The position numbers and the translations under genes were made by a program. A DNA stretch of 64,000 nucleotides. Origin: Pardosa pseudoannulata. Lineage: Eukaryota; Arthropoda; Arachnida; Araneae; Lycosidae. Numbering within the stretch: the first letter of the stretch is position 1; each line of letters starts with the position of its first letter. The notes beneath the pieces are model-generated. The model ran no database searches, had not been told where the DNA came from, and saw nothing but the letters and a program-made list of their open reading frames with translations. Below, one piece after another: positions 22,896 to 38,685 of the stretch. The stretch is from the NCBI GenBank assembly GCA_032207245.1, contig CM063502.1:131558373-131622372 (forward strand), written 5' to 3'.

Positions 22896-24621
22896 ACATA
22901 TTTAAATTCAAATTTCTCGTATATTTAAGAAATTTTCACCTTCTTCAGGACAATCTATAAAAAGATTAATTTCTATAACTCGAGGTTGAAATTAGATAAC
23001 AAAATCCGTTTTGCGACAAAAGGGTGGTGCAAGATTCAGAGATAATTTTTTTAGAGAAGACATTGTTTATATTAACTTTAGTATGATACTGCCTCCGTTT
23101 ATAACCAGTGAATACCTTCCCTACTCTAACCTGATTTTAGCCTCAAATTATCGTAAATAGCATTTTAACTGATCTCTTAACTAAGGAGAAAGCCATGAAA
23201 TTTTGAATAAGAGAATTTTTGTGTTATAGGTCTACAGATGAGCTTCAATTTTGACTATATTCAATGAGACGGGAAATTATAAATATTTATATTTTGTAAT
23301 TTTTGAAAAAATGAATTTTGATACCATAAAATGAATTATTATTGTATTTGAAGCCATTTTTTAATTGAAAGTATATCTGTGACTAACGGTTACGGAGAAA
23401 AATGCCGGGTAAAGACTTATTAACAATGAACCCTGTATGCAATGGAATTCATTTAAAAAATGAGAGATCGTAGCACATGGTTTAGAATTTTTTTCATTAA
23501 ATACATATTTAATAAAAAACTATAATCTGTTATAAATTATAAGCGGATAACGATCAAATGGGTTATCAGGCTTATTAGTTAGTTGTTACATTATGTATAG
23601 ATTAATCTTTTGAAAAGGGATCTCTGAAGAAGTAATGCATTTGCGGGACACATGCTGTCCCAACACCTTTGAAAAGGTTAAAGCAGTATATTAAATAGCT
23701 TTATAGCTTCTACGAGCTTCTATTTAAATATATGCATCTCTTAGTTGATTGGTAGAATCAAGGTCAAGTTTTTCGCACCTAATAACACCAGTGGCACGTA
23801 CTGCTTTAAAGCGATTCGGTGGCTAGTCTATATCTTCAAACCTAACTGCTGGCATGGGTATTCAAAGTAATTTCTAATAGGTTTTACTTATTATTTTGCA
23901 TTCTAATTATTACCCGTATTATAACAAAGAACAGTAAACTTTCAACCAAACTTGAAAATTTCTACAATTTGAAAACATTTCAACAAGATGCCCATCACTG
24001 CAATATCTGCTTTTATTTCTTAAAGATTATAAAAAATACGAATGCGCGTTTAAAATTATAAAGACAGGACAGTTGACCATTTTGTTATTTTAGAACATGT
24101 TTTTGATTTTGTTAAAATTAATTCCTGCATAGTAGAAGTTATATTCAAAATATGTTCGGGAATTGAATTTCTTCAATAACCATCAAACAGTTACGCAAGT
24201 ATTGTGAAATAAAAATAAACCAAGCATACTAAATAATTCTCGGGGAATCTTGAGTGGAAAGAAAAAAATTGCATGTGTGGAAATCAAACAAACGATATTT
24301 CTTCCATTTGAAAGGAACAAATGTATTGTGTTGTAACTACGCATATTGTGTAAAAATACACAATATGCGTATGAGAAAATTTTGCAATTTCAGAATAACT
24401 AAATTGTCAGACGACTGCGTTTCATCCTACAAGTGTTTTACATTCTTCTCAGCAAAAGTTTAAAACTCTTAATTTTGAAAAAAAAATTAACTAGTATTTT
24501 AGAAGGTTAACTAACATTAACTAACAGTGCAAAACGAATTTGGTTTATATCTAACTTAAAATTATTTAAACTTCGTATTTTTCCTAATTATTTTATTTAT
24601 TTTACTTTGTGATATGTCAGC
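22896..24621. other. AT-rich DNA with one strong hairpin, no gene seen
   Basis: ACGCATATTGTGTA (24339-24352) is followed after four A by its exact complement (24357-24370), a 14-bp perfect stem. Otherwise no recognised feature. Confidence 0.6.
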
Positions 24622-24873
24622 TTAACCCCTTAAAGCACGAATTTTTTTAGGAAAATCTGACAAAAAAAATTATTTGCATTAAGACAGAAAAAGAATATAT
24701 AAGTATAGTGTAAGTTATTTTTTGCAATTTTATTTCTGGGTGGTGACTAGAGAGCGAGAAAGGGGGTAAAAGTTATAAAAAATTGCTACACAAACAAAGT
24801 GTAAACGATTTGATTGCATATTTATTTTGAATTTTGCCCGTGTCAGACACGGGCAAATGCGTTAAGGGGTTAA
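24622..24873. mobile_element. TTAA-flanked piggyBac-like MITE, 252 bp
   Basis: Ends are TTAACCCCTTAAAGCA (left) and TGCGTTAAGGGGTTAA (right): near-perfect inverted repeats starting with the TTAA site and C/G-rich ends typical of piggyBac-type elements. Just inside the right end is a palindrome TTTGCCCGTGTCAGACACGG continuing to GCAAA (about 24835-24856). No coding region. Confidence 0.8.
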
Positions 24874-27065
24874 TATTATTTTAATAAAAAATCTTCAATA
24901 CTAGAAAAATAGTCATTTTTGCATTAAAACGTTGATATTTCGTTCCAGGTAAATTTGATCTCTTACGCTGTAAGGTATGCCAAAACAGTTTTAATGTTGA
25001 ACAACTTCATTACATTACTGGAAACCTTTTCGCAATTACGTATTTTCCAATTAGTGCCAAGTTCACAATTACAGGTTATTCATTGTATGTTGATTTAAGT
25101 CTAATCAGCCCTAATACTTGAGTGTATTTCTGAAAAGAGAATAACGTGAGAAATGCATAGAGATTCACTATTTGTTAAAGTGGCTTAAAATATAAACATT
25201 CACCTGCATTCACAATTTGGAAAATAGTTTACGGTATTAATGTTGATTTTCTGAGTCAAAGATAAATTTACTATAATTACCTGAATGAAAATTTTAAAAA
25301 TGCAAATAATAGTGATAGTAAACGGAACTCTCTCTGAACTATAGAATTATATCTGACAGGACTGACCTTGATTCTTTTCAAGGAAAGAAAAATCTCATCC
25401 TAAAATGCGTATCCTTTCGAGATATATATGTTGAAAATTTCATTTTACGCACATGCCAAAAGATTATAAGAGCTTGTTGGTCTCAGAGAGACTAATTTGT
25501 AGCTCTCAAGCGATTAAGCTTAGGAGAAGAAATATGAAATCATACCTAAGTGGAATTATCACTGAATAAACAGTTTTAGTTATTCCTCATGCTCCTTATT
25601 CAGTTTAAAGGATATTATAAAAATATTATTATAATATAATATTTTTGTAAACATCCTGCACTTAAATCCATGTTATAATACAGGAATTTAAATAAAGGAT
25701 ATCTATTTATAATGTTTTGAAAACTCGTGACTATTATATACAAATATGCAATAAATTATATTCCTTTAGTAGTTCTATTATATATAATTTAAAATAGTAT
25801 GCTAAGTTGTTTTATATAATTTTTTCTTTTATGACCGTCTTTTTGAAAAATCTTTATTTATTTGTTGATTCGGATACTCACGATTATGTCTCCAAAACAA
25901 CGAATCAACAAATCCTGAACTAATACCGTTGCTTTTTCTATCACTACAAGTTAAATAGAATTTTAAACTTTCTTTGTTGCTTTTTAAATGCGTGACCGTA
26001 AGTAATTTGCATTAATTTTATGTTAAAAATTGTTGCTTTAAAATATACTACTCTTCTTTAATTGGATTGTATAAATCATTTCTAACATATTGATTTACTT
26101 TAAATATTATTTTTAGATATATTTTTCTAGGGGTAGGGTGGAGTTAGTCTGACGGAACCTTTTATTTCTTAGGGTTTCTTCAGTAGGTAAAGTTTGAAGA
26201 CCACTGAAATATAGTGATTATTATCCCTTATTTGTTTAGTAGGTAATAGTCATGCCTTGTGCAGTTTGTTAATTTTGAGCATAAAATAAACTATTTCTTA
26301 CAGTTTTGGAAATAATCGAACTCAAATTAAAATAGAATTTTTCACATAGCTAATTTTCTTCTACTCTTCCTTTTTATTTTGAACAAGTCCTTTAAAGGGA
26401 TACAATTTTTTTTTTGCTTAAAAATATCGAAACTTTTCTAAATCTATTAAAATTAAAATTAACCTTTTTTAAAAGTTATGAGAGCGACAAATATTTTTTC
26501 TACCATTGAATAAAGTTATATAATGAAGCTTTTTAATGCTAGATGCATATCAGTAGAATTTTTGTGCTTTTTAAGCTTTGTGAATTCAACGTGTCATATT
26601 GTTTACGCTAACTCAGAAAACAAATATGAAATGTGCTGAAAGGAAGAAAAATAAAGTAGGAGGAAACATTGTAGATAATATATATTGATGCAATTTCTCT
26701 AATATTAATGAGCTAGTTCAAATTTTGACGAATGTGAAATGTATCTTCTGGCCTTTATCAATTTAACACGTTATTAGTGTCATGGAAAGACATTATATAG
26801 TAAATATTCTCATGCTATAAAAATGTTACTTATAATTTAACTTCTATAAACAATTTTACATGTTTTATATGTGTTAAATGAGTTTAAATATTAAAGAATG
26901 ACATTGGTGGTGTAATTTAGAGAGAACCAAAATACCGAATGATAGACTCCAAATTATTATTAAGAAGAAAGTGTAATAAATAAAAAAGCCCAAAAATTGT
27001 TGTACTGCAGTAAAATGACTGTTTTACTAAAGTCCTCTTGAAAGGCGTACATAGATAAATAAATA
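24874..27065. other. AT-rich DNA, no gene seen
   Basis: An A/T hairpin lies near 25617-25648. No coding or transposon feature recognised. Confidence 0.5.
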
Positions 27066-27635
27066 TTAACCCCTTCCGGTATGATTTAATAATGAAAAAC
27101 TGTGCATGAAATAACAATTTAATTTTTATTTAAAAAACTTGTTTCATTTTACAATTCTTACATATTCTTAATTAAAATCCACTTTTTACATAGTGTTAAA
27201 TAATATCAGAAACAGTAAAATTAAGAAAATATCAAAGCAAAACATTAATAAGGTATACAGATAATAGTCTTCAAGCTAGTGGTACATTTCAAAACAAAGT
27301 GCAAAGGAATTCTTAATTGTTTACACCGCCAAGTAGTCTCACTTGATTCTTGTAACACAAACGGCATTTCTTAGTAGGTTTTCTTTTATTCTGACTCATT
27401 AATTTGGCAATGACTTGTACCAAGAAATTCTAAGTAAACAATATGCAATAGTGACTTGTGATTTTCACAAGTGATAAAAGTGTTGCCAAATTCAGTACAC
27501 GAGAAATTTTAAACTAAATTAATTATCATATTTAACAGTAACTTTAATCGCATGACGAGTGTAGCTCGTCATTGTGCGGTATGGAATGAAAAACTAATGA
27601 CGAGCTAGACTCGTCATTTTACCGGAAGGGGTTAA
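27066..27635 (-). mobile_element. Internally deleted piggyBac-like element, 570 bp
   Basis: Ends are TTAACCCCTTCCGGTA (left) and TACCGGAAGGGGTTAA (right), a perfect 16-bp inverted repeat including TTAA. Two 19-bp hairpins, TGACGAGTGTAGCTCGTCA (27553-27571) and TGACGAGCTAGACTCGTCA (27598-27616), sit near the right end 26 bp apart. The minus strand keeps a scrap of the transposase tail. This is a non-autonomous derivative of a piggyBac-type transposon. Confidence 0.85.
27255..27410 (-). pseudogene. piggyBac-like transposase, Cys-rich C-terminal scrap
   Basis: Minus-strand codons read RKPTKKCRLCYKN and, after a stop and decay, NVPLA. This resembles the basic, Cys-rich zinc-binding tail that ends piggyBac-family transposases (C..C, then later CNVPLC). 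Only the first Cys pair survives, stops interrupt the rest, and no catalytic domain is present. Confidence 0.55.
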
Positions 27636-28240
27636 TGAGTTTATCCCGTTTTGAACATTATTACAAACTTTTCAAATGCTATAAAATTCTTTATTAAAAG
27701 AGAATTTTTAACTAAAAAAACATATTTTAATGCAGTACTACAAAATATGTACTGTATGATGATCAAAAGAAAGATCTATGTAAAGAATCATAAATAGACA
27801 AAAAGTTATGAGTTTCTCCCATTTTAAACATAGTTTTTTAAAATTCAAAATACGTATAATGTTTGCTAATCTACAATATTAACCGGAAAAGGTGTTTTTC
27901 TGTTGCCTAGACATGATTTAGGGCAAAGTAGTATAAGTCAAGTAGTAGACCCAAGGAAGGTGTATGGATGATGTCTTGATAGACTTAAAATCTTTGAAAA
28001 TCTCGAACTGAAAAATTTAATTTAGGAATAGAGCTGGTGTAAAAATATTGTAAGGTAGACTAATACCTGGTCTGTAATGCCAATAAAATAAAATATATGT
28101 AGTAGTTTAATAATTATAAAAATACGTCTAACGCACAATGACGCAAGAATACTCTTTTTCCGTCCTTTCAAATATAAAAATTAATGCTGCACTAAAAATT
28201 TAGTTCTTATTTTATGTTGAAGAATCAAGTTAAACATGGT
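27636..28240. other. AT-rich DNA, no gene seen
   Basis: No recognised feature. Confidence 0.55.
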
Positions 28241-28244
28241 ATAT

Positions 28245-29665
<1,421 letters not shown>

Positions 29666-30900
29666 ATGGGCTACCCCTTTAATGGGAAACAATACTGGTT
29701 ACTAAATTATAGTAATTTTAAAAAGCCGCAGTATGGGTACACATTTCTATAAAAATGTCGCTCCTTTCCTTCTCTACTTTCTTTGTTATAAAAGAAATAA
29801 TATTCATTAAAAGTCAAGGCAAATATGCCTCGAAAATATTTTTTCTGCAGTGTGAACCTATTTTCGAAAGAGATCATGTTTCATTAAAGGGTCTAATACC
29901 TATTTAATTCTGCATATATTGTTAAAGAAAGTATGCCTTTATAATAATGAAATATATGACTTTAAAATTTTCCAAAATTTAGAAAGATATTTTTTAAAAA
30001 TAATAGAATGTCCCCCAATATTCACCTGATACCATTGTATAATTATGCAAAAATACACTATATCATTTAAAGTGAAAAATTTAATTTTAATCTAATTTGT
30101 CATGGATTACAAATTCTTTGTTTATCGTAGGATTTATTGTGGAAATTTTTACCCAAAAATATTTTTGGGCAAATTTAATTTCAATTTCAAAAATAATTTT
30201 GTAGATTTATACGCAAAAAGAGCAATTAAAAAATTAATCTCTAAACTATAATACTCTATTAAATTATACAAGTGTGATAAATCATACAAAATCAGATAAC
30301 TACCAAAAACAGGGTGGTATATATTTGAGTTTATAAACCACATATGTTTGAAAGGGAGAACTATTCATCGTACACCGAAAATGTCAATGTTTAAATAAGT
30401 TTAATACTATACAATAAGGATACTATTATTAACACAATGTGTAACAAGTCCCAAAGTTTAATTTCCTTTAATCAATTCATGTCTGGTGTTCCATTATTGT
30501 AACATCAGTACAGAGAAAGTTATTTATATCTTGAAGCTATATAACATCGAAATGGTGTAATCTATCAATCAAGAGAACAATTTGATGTTGATTTGGGTGA
30601 TTATATTTGACAATTACATTCACAAAAACGATTACCTATATTGTAAGACAAAGATGAGGCTGTCATAAAATATGAACAAAGTACGTTTGGTTTTGTCTCA
30701 TTTTCTGTTTCTGGAATAACGTATAATTCATGAAGATGATAAGATGATTTTTAAAAATATAAAAGGAAAAGTCTATCTTAAAATTTGAATCGATTCTACA
30801 TTTCCAAGCTTCAGTATAAATTCGTTTTATAATACCAATCTATATATATTCTTTACTCCTGCCTCAGAGTAAATAAAATGAATATACATAATGATATAAA
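29666..30900. other. AT-rich DNA, no gene seen
   Basis: No recognised feature. Confidence 0.55.
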
Positions 30901-30904
30901 TATA

Positions 30905-30907
30905 AAT

Positions 30908-30998
<91 letters not shown>

Positions 30999-31046
30999 CA
31001 TATATATATATGTATATATATGTATATATATATGTATATACATATA
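30905..31046. repeat. Compound (CATA)n/(TA)n microsatellite
   Basis: Six CATA units pass into TA dinucleotides, with CATACATA, GTATATACATA and TATATG interruptions through to ATATATTAATG. Confidence 0.95.
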
Positions 31047-31217
31047 TTAATGTTGGTAATAATGTTATATATATTAATGTTGACTACTTTTCGTTACACG
31101 TGATAAGTGAAGTTTATTTCGATAGAAATCATAAAATTCGTCAATGACAAAAATAAGAAAAAATTATTATTTTTCTCTTCAACCTCTATATCTTCGTTTT
31201 TTATTTGAAATTCATAG

Positions 31218-31247
31218 TGAACAGCACTACAGATTTATGTTTAGACT

Positions 31248-31248
<1 letters not shown>
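31218..31248 (+). repeat. Repeat family B, flank of (TA)n array
   Basis: GAACAGCACTACAGATTTATGTTTAGAC matches GAACAGCAGTACAGATTAATGTTTAGAC at 34297-34325 with two or three changes. In both places a (TA)n array begins at once downstream. Confidence 0.8.
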
Positions 31249-31630
<382 letters not shown>

Positions 31631-31821
31631 AAACAGCATCAATTTTAGTTCAACACTTTGAGCAAATCAAATAATAAAAGCAATTTTTTTTGGGGGGATA
31701 TACCCATTTATTTGAAAGCAATGAAAATATGCCTCAGTTCACAAACAAACTGAATTTTCTTTTAAAATTCAATGAAAATGCATTCACAAATTCATGAGGT
31801 TATAACCAAACAGGGTGGTCT

Positions 31822-33690
31822 AGATGTTTGGCATAGATGTTTTTAGCCCTTTGAAATAGACTTCAAGAAGAAAGTACTGTTTTTTTTTCAGCTCTTTTGT
31901 GCAGTAAAGCAAACGTTTTTCAGAAGCGGTGTAAGGCAAATTTTGAATTTGAAATGCCTGTCCGAGTAAGGAAATGAATATTAAAAGACCAAACAGATAA
32001 CATTCTTTTTGAGTGTGCCTTACATATAAGAAAAAATTCACTGATTATGATTTTTTTTGACAGGAGCGACCAAATATTATTTTGTTTTTAGCACTTCAAA
32101 ATAGACGTCATGTAAAAAATATTGGTTTTTTTCAGCTCTCGTATACAGAACAGTAAACAATACGACTCTTTTTCAGGATTGGTGTGTGATGAGGCGATTT
32201 AGATCTGATATATAATTGTTTCATTCATTCAAGAAGTAAAATGTTAGGGATCTAAATCTGACCTCATCACATCGTTGTAGATAGAGGACCAAAGACCATA
32301 AATTTCGATTTAACGGATATTATAGTCGTGTACGGTTGTCTCGGGCGGGGTTCTGATTCCAGTCCCAGATAAGAATCCCGTCTCCGTAATTGACATTAAA
32401 TAAGAATATACCTTTGTGGAGTATTTATGAGTCCCTAAGGCCCAATTAGAAGGGATAAGGTTGTTCGCGTTGGTGGTCTCAGGGCGGGGTTTGGTCAGAC
32501 CAATGAAATTCTGGAAACTATCCCGATTGGAAGACAAGAAGGAGGAGGGGACAAAGTTTAAGATAATAAAATATGAAAAATCTAAAAAATGAGGAGATGG
32601 ATAAGAAGGTCCCAGAGAGATTAGGAGGTCCCCGAGTAGTTTGGTTCGGAGGTCCCAGAAGAGATTGGTTCGGAGTTCCCAAAAAGAAGGTGCTTGATAG
32701 TCCAGACTAGGAGAGCCAAGTCCGCCAGAAAGTGTTCCTGCACAAAGTAGTACGGCCGCACCTCAAACACTCAGGAGAAAGCCCCTGACGATGTCTGTAA
32801 CAAATCAACGGATGATGTAAAGATTCCCTTTCCTGATCAGCTATTGATACCCTTCATTCAGAAGTGTTCCGGGCCCAACATTTTAGACCCACAAAGGTAC
32901 CAATTTTGCATTACATATTGAAATCGAGATTAGGTCCTCTCTCTACTTACAAAATTACCTAAGTGTATAAAATTTTGTCAGAACTGGTCCTGAAGATATT
33001 GACTAAGCTTACTTATTTACTTATTACTTATTAATTATTGCTGGTTTTGTAAATAGATGTATAAATATTTTATAATAAATTTACTTTTTTTATATTAAGC
33101 TAGTCTCGGTTGCTATCATTTTAGCGGTTAGTTTATTCTTCATATTTATGTCTGTAGTTTCTCAGAACCTGTGGTTAAATTTTAGTAAAAATATATATTT
33201 AACACAACGCAATTTAAAATAAAAATCCCACTATACATTTTGATCACAGGTTGATACTCAAAATATATAACAATGACTACACGACATGGTATAAGGCAAA
33301 TTTTGAATTCAAAATTCCTCTCCGAATAAGAAAATGAATATTAAAAGATCAAACAGGTAACATTCTTTTAAAGTGTGCCTCAAATAAGACAAAATTCTCA
33401 GATTACGATTTTTTTGACAGGAGCGACTGTATGTTATTTTGTTTTCAGCACTTCAAAACAGACATCAGGGAAAAATATTGTTCTTTTTTCAGCTCTCCTA
33501 TACAGAAGATTAAACAACATAACAGTTTTCACACAACAATACGTTTTCAGGAGCGGAGTAATGCAAATTTTGAGTGTAAAATATCCCTCTCCGAGTTTGA
33601 AAACGGATATAAAAAACCAAAAAAGTAACATTCCTTTAGAACACGCCTCAAATATAAAACAAAATTATCCGATTACTATTTTTTGACAGG
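31822..33690. repeat. Tandem ~260-bp repeat, three units, middle one split
   Basis: Unit 1 is about 31822-32066. Unit 2 is 32067-32185 plus 33288-33424, interrupted by a 1.1-kb insertion. Unit 3 is 33425-33690. Shared motifs are TTTCAGCTCT, GCAAATTTTGA, GAATATTAAAAGA, AAACAGNTAACATTC and the unit end TTTTTGACAGGAGCGAC. Copies differ by substitutions and small indels. Frames crossing them (for example 33375-33686) have no known domain and are not maintained between units. Confidence 0.75.
32186..33287 (+). mobile_element. 1.1-kb insertion, LTR-retroelement-like
   Basis: It interrupts a tandem-repeat unit: the unit breaks after GGTGT (32181-32185) and resumes at GGTAT (33288-33292), a plausible 5-bp target duplication. 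The first 83 bp form an imperfect hairpin (GTGATGAGGCGATTTAGATC with GATCTAAATCTGACCTCATCAC). The middle (32300-32900) is GC-richer than the flanks and contains repeated GGTCCC/GGTTCGGAG motifs. The last part has GTAAATAGATGTATAAATAT and AATAAA (about 33077) in the style of an LTR end. No protein domain recognised. Confidence 0.4.
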
Positions 33691-34296
33691 AACGACAGAG
33701 GATTATCTGTGCCACAGTTGCTTTCTAATTTCTAAAGCCGTGGTTTAGAAATTAGACGAGGTGCTAATTTCTAAAGCCTCTTAAGTTTTTTAAAGTTCCA
33801 CGTCATCATCATCAAAAATTCATTAATAAATATTTACCATCGTCTACTCTTTTAATTTTCAATTTTTTCTCTAGCAAACTCTTACATACATGCTTCTCTT
33901 ACATACTTGCCATAAAAGCAACAAATATTAAATACAAATATATACTAAAACATAATGAAATATTTTGAATATGATATATATCGAAAGTAGCTGTTAAGGT
34001 AATTTTAAACTATTGTCATAATCACTGTGATAAAGGAGATAAAGATATCACTGTGATAATGGAGATAGATTTAATATATTAGTTTCTTATTTAAATAAGC
34101 ACTAGTCTAATTTTCCTTGTAAATAACAATTAATTTATGCATGGGAAAAGGAAAAAGAAATCCAATTGAATATGAATTTATTTAACAATTTACGAATAAT
34201 GTATAACGAAAAGCGTTCCAGCAGTGCATACATTTTATTCACTGGAAAGTGGTCTGAGGGAGAACTAACTTTTACGGCCAGGGCATATCACTCTAG
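33691..34296. other. AT-rich DNA with a 26-bp tandem pair
   Basis: ATCACTGTGATAAAGGAGAT (34021) recurs at 34047 with small changes. No gene seen. Confidence 0.6.
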
Positions 34297-36454
<2,158 letters not shown>

Positions 36455-36469
36455 TAGCAACTGTATATA

Positions 36470-36647
36470 TGCTGAACGCTGGTCAATTGGTTAGGGCGCT
36501 GATCGTCGGTACCGGAGTTAGTGGGTTAGAATCCCACTATGGTATGGATGTTCGTAGCCGTTCGAAATCGGCTTTAAGCAGTAGGTCCCGGTCTTATTAG
36601 CACTCGTCTGCAAAACAGTAGACTGTAGCGCTCCAAACCAAACAATA
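36470..36647 (+). repeat. Full-length tRNA-derived SINE with 15-bp target repeats
   Basis: Best copy of the window's SINE family, 178 bp. The tRNA-like head has an A box TGGTCAATTGGTTAGGGCGC (from 36480) and a B box GGGTTAGAATCCCAC (from 36523). The body and a GCGCTCCAAACCAAAC tail follow. It is flanked by direct repeats TAGCAACTGTATATA at 36455-36469 and 36648-36662, showing target-primed retroposition. The B box departs from the consensus (TTAGAA for TTCGAA), so transcription by RNA polymerase III may be reduced. Confidence 0.92.
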
Positions 36648-36663
36648 TAGCAACTGTATATAG

Positions 36664-38485
36664 TCTGTAAAGAAATGTTATATTTTATAGAAACGGTAGT
36701 AGTATTTATCCTTTTATGGATATCAGAATTTTGTCTATCCCACCTGCATCTGTAGTTCTCTAAAACGCCTTCTTCATTTTGTGATTTTCGAGTCAACCTA
36801 TACCTTCGGGACGTTAAATGAAAATCCTATCGAGGAGCAGAGAAATATAAAGGGGACAGCAAAATTTTGCATATCACATATGTAACCTCCTGTTGATTCT
36901 GTGACATTCCGACGAGACAAATAGGTCGGGAATTATTTGTATCTTATACAAGTATTACAAGAAGAAAACTTATCCGGTTTTCAAAAAAGGTTTTGCTGCT
37001 TCTTTAAATAAACCACTCAAACTTTTTTGCTTGAAATATAAACATACTTTGAATATCCTTATTTCTTAAATAAAGTTCATTTTAGGGAAACTCAGTATTG
37101 TTTCTGTTAGTTGCTTTATAAGAAAATGAACGAATTGTAAAATACTATTTTTCATTTCTATATTGTTGTTTTAGATTTCAGATGTTGCAATGAGGGTGTT
37201 TCATTTACTGCAAGGAAGCATTAAATTTTCAGTAGTGTGCGTAAGGATACATTTACTTGCAAATCAAATACGCAAATTATAAGAAAAAATTCTACTTTCA
37301 CTTAAATTTTAGACTTATTATTATATTTTTTTAAATATTTAAGTAACAAGTTAAAAATTTTAACTTATCATCAATTTTAAAAAAATGAGCGCAAATTGTT
37401 TATTTCAAATAAAAACAAATTTATAAAATATTTAAAATTTACATGTTCATGTTAAAATTTTTACTTATTATAATTAATACAAAAATACATTTCTGGCATC
37501 GAAAACCATAATTACTTATAAATTTCATATTAAAGATTAAAACATTTTTTATCACGTATACCAAGCATTTAATTCACATTTAAAAACAAAAATTCTTAAA
37601 TTTAATCCTTTTTGTGTTTATACAGTTTATAAATTTTCATTGATGAAAATGTACGGATAGAACTGAATGCAAATAATAAAATGTAAAATTTTAAAAGCCT
37701 GATAAATATGAGTTGGTTAATAAAAATATTTAGTACTTAGTTTTTATTAATGATTTTTGTTGAATTGTGTAATTATTAAGATATTACTATTTCAATTGAT
37801 TCCTAAAATTAACCGTACATTTAATAATATAAACAATAAATAAAATAAATAAGAAAAGTAAATAAAAATTTAAATGATTTACAGGAAAATTTATTAATTT
37901 TTTGGCTCATATTACTCATTTAAAACGTATCTTAAATCCACCTGAAAAAACTATCTTTCAGGATTCGTGAAAGAGCTAGCTTTCTATGTTTTGGAGTATA
38001 ATGAATAATTAAGTTATTTGCATAATATATCACAACATATTGATAGGAGAATAAAAGTCTGGTTTCTGTTAATAGATTCTTAATCATTTAAAAGTTAAAA
38101 AAATGTCACTTTATATTAGTTATCTATGCAGTTATTTAGCACCTATGCATTTGAATATTACTGAATTGTAGAATTAGTGAACAGAGTTTCATCCAATTCT
38201 AAATTCACCAAATCTCCATCTAATGAAGCATCCACGAAATTAAATAGCCGAGAATTAATTTGGGCTTAGAAGTGTTGCATTCTGTACCATTTGTTCCTTC
38301 TCTATTTACCTCTCAGGATAAAATTACGACAGGAAATCTCCAAATAATTCCTATAGTTCAAATATTAAGATCACTAGTTTACCATTTCAGGTAGAAGACG
38401 TATTTTATGCAAACTACTTTAATGATATCTTTATTGTGTTTAATAATCAAAATGTAATTTATTAATTAGAATAATATGTAGTTTA
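36664..38485. other. AT-rich DNA, no gene seen
   Basis: No recognised feature. Confidence 0.55.
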
Positions 38486-38685
38486 TTAACCCTTAATTTA
38501 ACGAGATGTTTTTTTCAAATATTTTTTAATTTTAATTTCTGTTATTTTCCCATGTCTGTATAGACACTGGGATCGCTGTAAATTAAACAAAAAATATATT
38601 ATTTTCCATTTCTGAGATAATTAATGTCCGCTGTGGCGAACACTGACATGTCCCGTGTAGCCAACTTAGCCAAATTAAGGGTTAA
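38486..38685. mobile_element. TTAA-flanked piggyBac-like MITE, 200 bp
   Basis: Left end TTAACCCTTAATTT and right end AAATTAAGGGTTAA form a perfect 14-bp inverted repeat including the TTAA site. Internal motifs TGTCTGTATAGACA and GACATGTCCCGTGTAG give hairpin potential near the right half. No coding region. Related in end sequence to the element at 24622-24873. Confidence 0.8.

Noticed and set aside
33375..33686. 103-codon plus frame, with overlapping frames on both strands
   Set aside because: Lies across tandem repeat units; the frame is not kept between units and no domain is visible.
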